Shown piece by piece: positions 58,323 to 64,000 of a stretch of 64,000 nt of DNA; the first letter of the stretch is position 1, and every line of letters starts with the position of its first letter. This DNA is from DATATV01 sp035551355. GTDB lineage: Bacteria; Actinomycetota; Actinomycetes; Mycobacteriales; Pseudonocardiaceae. Below the pieces are notes generated by a model that saw only the letters and a list, made by a program, of their open reading frames with translations, was not told the origin of the DNA and did no database searches. The position numbers and the translations under genes were made by a program. The stretch lies in assembly GCA_035551355.1 (NCBI GenBank), contig DASZNF010000068.1, positions 4,795 through 68,794 of the forward strand, in the 5' to 3' direction.

Positions 58323-58337
58323 TGGAGGTCATCTCCA
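58323..58337. promoter_or_regulatory. TetR operator copy 2
   Basis: Second identical TGGAGGTCATCTCCA; flanking A/T extend the arms by one base pair. It lies 21 bp before the TetR start. Confidence 0.75.
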
Positions 58338-58358
58338 TTTGTCAACGCGAGGTAGCGC

Positions 58359-58928
58359 ATGACCGCCGACAAGCCGCTGCGGGCCGACGCCCAGCGCAAC
58401 CGCGATGTCCTGATCGCCAAGGCACGAGAGATCTTCGACGCCGGGGACTTCTTCGACCTGCGCTTCGATGACTTCGCCCGCCTGGCCGGGGTGGGCACCG
58501 GCACGCTGTACCGCCACTTCCCCACCCGGGAGACCCTGGCCGAGGCGGTCTACCACGGAGAAGTCGCCGCGCTGTGCGACCGCGCCCGCCAGCTACAGGC
58601 CACGCTGCCCGCGGCGGAGGCTTTGGCGACCTTCCTACGCGGCATGGTCGACCACATAGCTGCCCACGAGGGCCTGGCCCGGACGCTGGCCACGCTCATG
58701 GCCGATCGCTCGGGTGCCCTCGCCGAGGGCAGCTGGGCGCTGGAGCAGGCTGTCACCGACCTGGTGGCCGCCGCCGTGCAGGACGGCGCCGTTCGCGACG
58801 ACGTGGACGCCGGTGCCGTGCTGATGGCGCTGCACGGCATCGGTGCGGCCCATGACCGCCCCGGTTGGCGGGCCGAGGCCGACGATGTCATCACCCTCGT
58901 GCTGGACGGGCTGCGCCGCCCGCTATGA
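58359..58928 (+). CDS. TetR-family regulator
   Basis: A 189-residue TetR protein. Helix-turn-helix: NRDVLIAKAREIFDAGDFFD then FARLAGVGTGTLYRHFPTRE. The C-terminal part (TFLRGMVDHIAAHEGLARTL) matches the TetR_C group found with ApbA-type or MFS targets. It probably represses itself and the divergent ApbA-like gene through the two identical palindromes in between. CGAGG upstream of ATG. Confidence 0.9.
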   Translation: MTADKPLRADAQRNRDVLIAKAREIFDAGDFFDLRFDDFARLAGVGTGTLYRHFPTRETLAEAVYHGEVAALCDRARQLQATLPAAEALATFLRGMVDHIAAHEGLARTLATLMADRSGALAEGSWALEQAVTDLVAAAVQDGAVRDDVDAGAVLMALHGIGAAHDRPGWRAEADDVITLVLDGLRRPL

Positions 58929-59027
58929 CAAGGTGCGACACGAGGTCGCACGGAAGTACTGACCGAAGTCCTTGGCGAGGAACGCGCCGCCGAACTGCTC
59001 GCCGGCCGTGCGGCTCGGGCGCTCTGA
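58929..59027 (+). pseudogene. Possible remnant of a C-terminal coding segment
   Basis: One frame reads 33 residues without a start after an in-frame stop, ending TEVLGEERAAELLAGRAARA-L-stop at 59025. The composition is protein-like and resembles the C-terminus of amidohydrolase-type enzymes (compare LGxExAxxLLxxNA). It may be the leftover of a deleted gene. Very tentative. Confidence 0.3.
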
Positions 59028-59063
59028 TCACTCTTCGGGACAGGGCGCGGGGACGACCGATCC

Positions 59064-59855
59064 TCAGGACATGCGATCGCTGTCCGGACCGCCATTGAGC
59101 CACATCTTGTGCAGCTTGGTGAAGTACTTTGCCAGCTCGCGCACGGCGGTGTCGGAATCGCGCGCCCGCAACGCCTTCAGCACGGTGCGCCGGGACCGGA
59201 CGATCGAGTTGTCGTGCGTGATGCCGACCTTGAGCACGACGTTGTAGACCACGTCGAGCAGGGAACGCATGATCAGCAGGAGGATCGGATTGCCGGTCGC
59301 CTCGGCCAAGATGGTGTGGAACTCCAGATGGACGCGCAGCTTCTCGTTCCACTCGCCGGCCCGGGTCAACTCGGCCGCGCGCCGGACGTTGTCCTCCAGC
59401 CGGGCCAGCTGCTCCTCGGTCATCCGTTCGCAGGCGGTGACCACGGTCAGCGATGAGAGTCCGCGCAGGATCTCGATGACATCGGCCAGAGAGAAATCCG
59501 TGAGGCGCAACGCGTTCGACATGACGTCCGCGACCACCGACGAGCTGCCCGAGGAGATGAACGATCCGCCGGTAGCGCCCCGCCTGAGCTGGACCAGTCC
59601 GGCGATCTCCAACATGCGCAGGGCTTCGCGCACGGTGTTGCGGCTGACCGCGAACTGCTCGGCCAGGGCCCGTTCGGACGGCAACCGGTCACCCGGCTTC
59701 AGTCTGCCGTCGTCGATCATCTCCTTGACCTGGCTGATGATCTCGTCGAACGCACGTCGAGGCTGGGCCGGCCGGAACACGACGTCGGCCGATCCGTCCG
59801 TCGTCGTCTCGACGGCGGTGAGGTTCTGTCGCTGGGCGGCCAGCCGGGGTGCCAT
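59064..59855 (-). CDS. GntR-family regulator with FCD domain, second copy
   Basis: A 263-residue FadR-type GntR regulator. Winged helix: RLPSERALAEQFAVSRNTVR and EALRMLEIAGLVQLRRGATG; FCD domain with LRVHLEFHTILAEATGNPIL and AKYFTKLHKMW. ATG at 59855 follows AGGAGAGG. It lies 70 bp after a family III CoA transferase gene, same strand, so likely cotranscribed. Two copies of a TGGCCCAACCA dyad upstream of that gene are its probable sites and differ from the TTGGTC box of the first GntR protein. Confidence 0.9.
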   Translation of the reverse strand: MAPRLAAQRQNLTAVETTTDGSADVVFRPAQPRRAFDEIISQVKEMIDDGRLKPGDRLPSERALAEQFAVSRNTVREALRMLEIAGLVQLRRGATGGSFISSGSSSVVADVMSNALRLTDFSLADVIEILRGLSSLTVVTACERMTEEQLARLEDNVRRAAELTRAGEWNEKLRVHLEFHTILAEATGNPILLLIMRSLLDVVYNVVLKVGITHDNSIVRSRRTVLKALRARDSDTAVRELAKYFTKLHKMWLNGGPDSDRMS

Positions 59856-59925
59856 GCGTCGGGTGCCTCTCCTGGTCAGTTGCGCTGCGTCGCCATCGTC
59901 GCACGATCGGCGCGGTGGCCGGTCG

Positions 59926-61155
59926 TCACGCCAGGGGAGCCGCGTAGGCGCCACCCGAAGCCAGCGCGGCAGCGGCCTGCTCAGCGCCGAGCACGGCGGC
60001 CAGGACTTCCCGCGTGTGTGCGCCGGGATCGGCCGCCCGAAGCGGCTCGGCCGCGCCGGTCGCCGAGGACATGCCCGCCGGAGCACTCAGCTGGAACGGA
60101 GTGTTCGCGATCTGGAAAGTTCCGCTGCCGTCCACCGCGCCGATGGTGCTGCCTCGATGCCGGACCTGTTCGCTGGCCAGCACTTCCTCGACCGTGAAGT
60201 ACCGGGAGGACGCGACGCCGGCCCGGTTGAGCACCGCCTCGCATTCGGCCGACGTCCGCACGCTCGTCCACTCCTCGACGATGGCCTGCACCTCGGTCGT
60301 GTGCGCCCAGCGGGCCACCGTGGTGGCGAACCGCGGATCATCGGCGCATTCCGGCCGCCCGATCGCGGTGAACAGCCGCCGGACGTGCACATCGCTCAGC
60401 GCGGCGATCATCACCCAGCCATCGGCCGTGCGGGCCGGAGGGTAACCCCTGCGGTCGTAACCCGCTGGGAACTGGGCGTTCTGCACCTCGTAGGTCATCA
60501 TCGACAAGGCTCCGTCGAGCAGCGCGAGATCGATGTGCCGCCCGGTGCCAGTGGTGTCTCGCGCACGCACCGCGGCCAGCACCGCGCCGAACGCGAGGGC
60601 GCCACCGAGCGCGTCGGCCGGGAAGATCCCCGTGGACAGGGGTGCGGTCGCATCGGCCTGAAAGGACAGCGTCGCGAGGTCGTATCCCGAGGTGGCCTGA
60701 ATGACCTGGGCGTTGGCCGGCCGGTCGACCCAGGGCCCGCTCTGGCCATAGCCGGACAGCGAGCAGTAGACCAGTTCCGGGCGGTCCCTGCTGACCTTCG
60801 GATAGTCAAGACCGAAGCGGGCCATGACCCCCGGCCGGAAGTTCTCCACGACGACATCCGCCCAGCCGATGAGCGCGGCACCGGCCTCCTTGCCGTCGGG
60901 ATTCTTCATGTCCAGCACGACACTGCGCTTGCCGACGTTCAGCGAGGCCCAGTAGCTGCTGCGTCCATCGCGCACCGGAGCGGCGGTGCGAATCATGTCG
61001 CCGATCGGCGACTCGATCTTCACCACGTCCGCACCGAGATCGGCCAGCAGGCGAGTGCAGTAGGGACCGGCCATGAGGGTGCTGAAGTCGGCAACCTTCA
61101 GTCCGGCCAACACATTCCGGTCGTCGGTGCGGACATCAGCGGCGGTGGAGGTCAT
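59926..61155 (-). CDS. Family III CoA transferase (CaiB/BaiF)
   Basis: A 409-residue family III CoA transferase. LKVADFSTLMAGPYCTRLLA, ADVVKIESPIGD, NVGKRSVVLDMKNPDGKEAG, VVVENFRPGVMARFGLDYPK and LSGYGQSGPWVDRP are typical; TGIFPADALGGALAFGAVL holds the position of the catalytic Asp. It would transfer CoA to an acid. Divergent from an acyl-CoA dehydrogenase: activation then dehydrogenation is a natural pair, as in BbsEF/BbsG. Confidence 0.88.
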   Translation of the reverse strand: MTSTAADVRTDDRNVLAGLKVADFSTLMAGPYCTRLLADLGADVVKIESPIGDMIRTAAPVRDGRSSYWASLNVGKRSVVLDMKNPDGKEAGAALIGWADVVVENFRPGVMARFGLDYPKVSRDRPELVYCSLSGYGQSGPWVDRPANAQVIQATSGYDLATLSFQADATAPLSTGIFPADALGGALAFGAVLAAVRARDTTGTGRHIDLALLDGALSMMTYEVQNAQFPAGYDRRGYPPARTADGWVMIAALSDVHVRRLFTAIGRPECADDPRFATTVARWAHTTEVQAIVEEWTSVRTSAECEAVLNRAGVASSRYFTVEEVLASEQVRHRGSTIGAVDGSGTFQIANTPFQLSAPAGMSSATGAAEPLRAADPGAHTREVLAAVLGAEQAAAALASGGAYAAPLA

Positions 61156-61204
61156 GAGTAGGCCGGCTCTTTCCGTCGAGGGAACCGTGCGTGGATACCT
61201 GGGT

Positions 61205-61221
61205 CAATGGCCCAACCAATG
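61205..61221. promoter_or_regulatory. GntR(2) operator copy 1
   Basis: CAATGGCCCAACCAATG, core TGGCCCAACCA, 50 bp upstream of the CoA transferase start. Same spacing as TGGTNNNACCA but a different arm, so probably specific for the GntR protein at 59064-59855. Confidence 0.65.
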
Positions 61222-61294
61222 AGGCAACCGTAGCTCGAACCGGGCCTACATTCCAGTCCCGGCAACGCTTGACTCCGGTCGAGGATGGATGCAC

Positions 61295-61311
61295 CATTGG
61301 CCCAACCATTG
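61295..61311. promoter_or_regulatory. GntR(2) operator copy 2
   Basis: CATTGGCCCAACCATTG differs from copy 1 at only two symmetric positions and lies 90 bp from it, 132 bp upstream of the acyl-CoA dehydrogenase. Two sites 90 bp apart could allow looping. Confidence 0.65.
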
Positions 61312-61442
61312 ACGGAGAGCTGACGGTCGTCAGCCCGGCTCCCACGCGCTCGACGTCGGCGTGTCCCGCTCAACTCGGTGGACTCGCCGATGCCCCAGAC
61401 CCCGTCCGCGATTCCTGTCGTGACAGAGATCGGAGAGTTCCC

Positions 61443-62585
61443 ATGAAGGTCGACGACGACCACGAACAGTTCCGGGCCGCGGTGCGCAAGATGGCCGCCC
61501 AGCACGTGGCGCCCATCGCCGACGCGCTGGACAGGACCGGCACGTTCCCGGCGGAACTGCGCGAGGTTTTCGCCGACATGGGCCTGATCCAGCTCGCCGT
61601 GCCGGAGGGGTACGGCGGTCCGGGCGGTGATCTGTTGTCGGCCTGCATCGCCCGTGAAGAGGTGGCGCGAGCCGGCTCCATGGCGCTGGCCCAGCTGGCC
61701 AATCAGACCGGCATCGTCGTGCAGGGCATCGTGGACACCGGCGACGACGAGCTGAAGAACGAGTTCCTCCCGGAACTGGCGAAGGGCCGCACCCTCACCT
61801 GCATCGCCATCACCGAATCGGACGCCGGGTCCGATCCGGTGACGATGAAGACCCGCGCGGTGCAGGACGGTTCCGACTGGATCATCAATGGCCAGAAGCA
61901 GTTCATCACGTGGGGGAGCCTGGCCAGGTACGCGTTGGTCTTCGCGCGCACCAACGACAAGCCGCGCTCTCGGGGGATCAGCGCCTTCCTGGTCGACTGC
62001 GACCAGCCGGGCTGGCACATCGCCCGCAACAACGAGAAAATGGGCCAGCACGGCGTGCCCAACAACGAGATCTTCCTGGAGGACGTCCGTGTCCCGGCCC
62101 GACGGATGGTCGGGCCGGAAGGCGGCGGCTTCCGTGCCGCGCTGCACGCCCTGCACCTGAACCGGCCGACGGTGGCCGGGATCGCGGTCGGCGGCGCCCA
62201 ATGCGCGCACGACTATGCGGTCCGTTACGCCAAGGAACGAGTGACCGGCGATCAGTTGGTGGCTGATTACCAGGGTATTCGCTGGATGCTCGCCGAAGAC
62301 GCCACCGCGATCGAGGCGGCTCGCGGTCTCGTCTACCAATGCGCGATCGCCCATGACAGCGGTGCCCCGGAACAGGAGGTCACCACACTGTCCTCAATGG
62401 CCAAGTTGTTCGCCGCGGACACCGCGCTGAAGGTCACCAACAACGCACTCCAGGTGCTGGGCGGTCACGGCTACATGCAGGACCACCCGCTGGAGCGCTA
62501 CGTACGCGACGCCAGGTTGTTGAGCATCTACGAAGGCACCAGCCAGATCCAGAAGAACATCATCGCCAAGGCGGTGCTGGCGTAA
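61443..62585 (+). CDS. Acyl-CoA dehydrogenase (BbsG-like)
   Basis: A 380-residue acyl-CoA dehydrogenase of standard length. AITESDAGSDPVTMKTRAVQ, WIINGQKQFITWGSLARYAL, NNEKMGQHGVPNNEIFLEDV, LGGHGYMQDHPLERYVRDAR and LLSIYEGTSQIQKNIIAKAV are intact, the last with the catalytic Glu of the (I)YEGT motif. ATG at 61443 has GGAGAG 7 nt upstream; the open frame extends far upstream but runs through the operators. General resemblance to short-chain and benzylsuccinyl-CoA dehydrogenases. Confidence 0.93.
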   Translation: MKVDDDHEQFRAAVRKMAAQHVAPIADALDRTGTFPAELREVFADMGLIQLAVPEGYGGPGGDLLSACIAREEVARAGSMALAQLANQTGIVVQGIVDTGDDELKNEFLPELAKGRTLTCIAITESDAGSDPVTMKTRAVQDGSDWIINGQKQFITWGSLARYALVFARTNDKPRSRGISAFLVDCDQPGWHIARNNEKMGQHGVPNNEIFLEDVRVPARRMVGPEGGGFRAALHALHLNRPTVAGIAVGGAQCAHDYAVRYAKERVTGDQLVADYQGIRWMLAEDATAIEAARGLVYQCAIAHDSGAPEQEVTTLSSMAKLFAADTALKVTNNALQVLGGHGYMQDHPLERYVRDARLLSIYEGTSQIQKNIIAKAVLA

Positions 62586-62724
62586 TCGCGCCACGCACGA
62601 TAGTGGCCCTGGTGTCTCGCCTGGCGGTGATGGCGAGGTGGTGCTGGGCGCAGGAGTCGATCGCGGCGCCGTCCCGACCGGGGAACGCCGCCCGTCGCGC
62701 AGAAGTGGCGGAGTCGGCTCGATC

Positions 62725-63489
62725 TCAGAACTTCGTGGTCATGCCACCGTCGACGGCAAGGGTCTGGCCGGTGATGAACGACGCGGCATCGCCGGCCAGG
62801 AAGGTCACGATCCCGGCGATCTCGTCCGGTCGTCCCCAGCGGCCGAGAGCTGTGCGGGACGACAGCCATCGCGTCCACTGTGGGTCGTCGGCCAGGTGGG
62901 CGTTGACCTCGGTGGCGAAGGTGCCCGGCGCCACGGCGTTGACGGTGATGCCGTGGCGGCCGAGGTCTGCGGCAAGGGCCCTGGTGAGCCCGTCGAGCCC
63001 AGCCTTGGCCGTGGCGTAGGCGACGTCGCCGACGCGACCGAGCTGCCCGATGACGGAGGACACGTTGATGATCCGCCCAGGCGTCCCCCGGCCGGTCAGG
63101 CCGCGAGCGACCGTCTGACACAGCGCGTACGCCGAGGTCACATGCACGTCGAGCATCCGGGTCAGGTCCTCGGGTGTCAGCGCGTCGACGCCGCGCCGGT
63201 CTCGATGCCCGACGTTGTTGACCAGTATGTCGATATCGCCGAGCGCGGTCACCGCATCGTTGGCCGCGTCGAGGTCGGTGACGTCGAACGCTGCGCCGGT
63301 GACATCGAGCCCCTCGTCACACAAGCGTGCCACCGCCTCCTCCAGCGCCGCCGGGTCGCGTCCGTTGAGCACGACCCGCGCCCCGGCCCTGGCCATACCG
63401 TGCGCCATCGCCAGTCCCAGTCCGCGGACCGACCCGGTAACCAGGGCGCTTCGGCCCGTCAGGGAGAAGTCTCCAAAACCAGGTGCCAC
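62725..63489 (-). CDS. Short-chain dehydrogenase/reductase
   Basis: A 254-residue SDR. VTGSVRGLGLAMAHGMARAG, NNVGHRDRRG, NVSSVIGQLG (Ser), VAYATAKAGLDGLTRALAAD (Tyr, Lys), ITGQTLAVDGG. Resembles gluconate-5-dehydrogenase-type and hydroxyacyl reductases. Start uncertain: GTG at 63489 or TTG at 63495, both at the edge of a 34-bp perfect palindrome, so transcription probably begins at or near the start codon. Divergent from a TetR gene. Confidence 0.85.
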   Translation of the reverse strand: MAPGFGDFSLTGRSALVTGSVRGLGLAMAHGMARAGARVVLNGRDPAALEEAVARLCDEGLDVTGAAFDVTDLDAANDAVTALGDIDILVNNVGHRDRRGVDALTPEDLTRMLDVHVTSAYALCQTVARGLTGRGTPGRIINVSSVIGQLGRVGDVAYATAKAGLDGLTRALAADLGRHGITVNAVAPGTFATEVNAHLADDPQWTRWLSSRTALGRWGRPDEIAGIVTFLAGDAASFITGQTLAVDGGMTTKF

Positions 63490-63497
63490 GATCAACC

Positions 63498-63531
63498 CAC
63501 TTCTACTGAAACAACTGTTTCAGTAGAAGTG
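63498..63531. promoter_or_regulatory. 34-bp perfect palindrome (TetR operator)
   Basis: Arms CACTTCTACTGAAACA and TGTTTCAGTAGAAGTG, 16 bp each, are perfect complements around a 2-bp centre. It lies 8 bp before the SDR start and 52 bp before the TetR start, so it can control both. This is the longest perfect dyad in the window. Confidence 0.85.
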
Positions 63532-63583
63532 TAGCCTGGTGTCGTGCTCGGGCAAAGACGCTCAGCCGACCAGGAGGACGGAT

Positions 63584-64000
63584 ATGGTCGACAACCTGTC
63601 GGCGTCGTCACCACGACGTGCCGAACTCCTTGACGCCTGTTACGGCTACGTGCTCCAACACGGGCTGATCGGGCTTTCGCTACGCCCGCTGGCAGCGACC
63701 ACGGGCACGAGTCCTCGGGTATTGCTTTACCTGTTCGGCAGCAAGGACAACCTGCTGCGTGAGTTGCTCGCGCGAGCCCGCCATGAGCAGATCACCCAGG
63801 TAGCCGCCGCGCTCGACCCGGACACCTGCTCCGGTGGGTTGTACGCGCTGGCTGACCGGCTCTGGACCTGGCTGTCGGCCCCGGCGCAACGACCGATGGT
63901 CCGGCTGACCTACGAAGCGTTCCTGCTCTCCCTCAGCCACGACCCCGGACCCTGGGCCGGTTTCGCCGCCGAGTCGGCGCACGACTGGCTGGAACTGCTC
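63584..64000 (+). CDS. TetR-family regulator, 3' truncated by window edge
   Basis: The first 139 residues of a TetR-type protein are visible with no stop. PRRAELLDACYGYVLQHGLI, RPLAATTGTSPRVLLYLFGS and KDNLLRELLARARHEQI form the helix-turn-helix and start of the ligand domain. ATG at 63584 has AGGAGG 7 nt upstream. Divergent from an SDR gene, with the 34-bp palindrome between. The rest lies outside the window. Confidence 0.88.
   Translation, partial: MVDNLSASSPRRAELLDACYGYVLQHGLIGLSLRPLAATTGTSPRVLLYLFGSKDNLLRELLARARHEQITQVAAALDPDTCSGGLYALADRLWTWLSAPAQRPMVRLTYEAFLLSLSHDPGPWAGFAAESAHDWLELL

Noticed and set aside
59856..60086. N-terminal extension of the second GntR protein to 60086
   Set aside because: The extra 77 residues lack any domain, overlap the upstream CoA transferase gene and the ATG at 59855 has a ribosome site.
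61191..61442. N-terminal extension of the acyl-CoA dehydrogenase to 61191
   Set aside because: It would translate through both GntR-type operators and adds 84 residues foreign to the family; ATG at 61443 has a good ribosome site.
1..64000. Horizontal island or prophage
   Set aside because: Composition looks even and no integrase, transposase, att-like tRNA or phage gene was recognised; modular origin remains only an inference.

Overview
The window reads as chromosomal DNA of a high-GC actinomycete. Almost every gene has strong third-position G/C bias, GTG starts and 1-4 bp start/stop overlaps (ATGA, GTGA, TGATG) are common, and the regulators are of PaaX, LuxR, PucR, TetR, GntR and IclR type. 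A Pseudonocardiales-like host is my impression only. No rRNA, tRNA, CRISPR array, phage gene, transposase or integrase was seen, and no gene-free stretch exceeds 300 bases. The two end genes are cut by the window edges.

Nearly the whole window is devoted to breaking down organic acids as CoA thioesters. It encodes four acyl-CoA ligases (one truncated), six acyl-CoA dehydrogenases, six crotonase-fold proteins, a two-gene MaoC hydratase, six short-chain dehydrogenases, a thiolase and a thiolase-like protein, one family I and three family III CoA transferases, an alpha-methylacyl-CoA racemase and an HMG-CoA-lyase-like enzyme. Nine local regulators accompany them.

Layout. 1-6065: two CoA ligases, a PaaX-type regulator, a thioesterase and a nitronate monooxygenase. 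6165-9652: a three-gene operon of the benzoyl-CoA reductase/2-hydroxyacyl-CoA dehydratase family (two catalytic subunits plus an ATP-dependent activator). 9705-16549: a cam-like cassette (P450, ferredoxin reductase, [2Fe-2S] ferredoxin, alcohol and aldehyde dehydrogenases) with a GAF-LuxR regulator. 16656-25467: a PucR regulator, SDRs, zinc-less MDR oxidoreductases, a phosphotransferase, an acyl-CoA dehydrogenase, a TetR regulator and a crotonase. 25584-46025: the core, with a cyclohexanecarboxylate-CoA-ligase-like enzyme, MaoC pair, three acyl-CoA dehydrogenases, an acetyl-CoA-synthetase-like ligase, a FadR-type GntR regulator and a long operon carrying BadH-, MenB/BadI- and BadK-like ring-degradation enzymes, thiolase, CoA transferase, HMG-CoA-lyase-like enzyme and racemase. 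46091-50027: a second BadI-like gene with an acyl-CoA dehydrogenase, a dienoyl-CoA-reductase-like SDR and a luciferase-like monooxygenase. 50136-57238: two adjacent family III CoA transferases, an IclR regulator, a DUF35/thiolase-like pair, a HicB-like small protein, a Rieske oxygenase and a three-Cys ferredoxin. 57303-64000: smaller catabolic units, each with its own regulator and palindromic operator.

How the genes may work together (inference). The P450 cassette would oxidise a methyl or ring carbon to a carboxylic acid, a ligase makes the CoA ester, and BadK/BadH/BadI-type steps hydrate, oxidise and hydrolytically open an alicyclic ring. Acyl-CoA dehydrogenases, hydratases, thiolase, racemase and HMG-CoA-lyase-like enzyme would then finish a branched open-chain product. 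An alkyl-substituted alicyclic acid, for example of monoterpenoid origin, would fit, but no substrate can be read from sequence. A TGGTNNNACCA-type operator recurs at eight promoters (a ninth degenerate) between 3.2 and 50.1 kb and ties much of the window into one candidate regulon of the GntR/FadR-type protein at 31310-32083.
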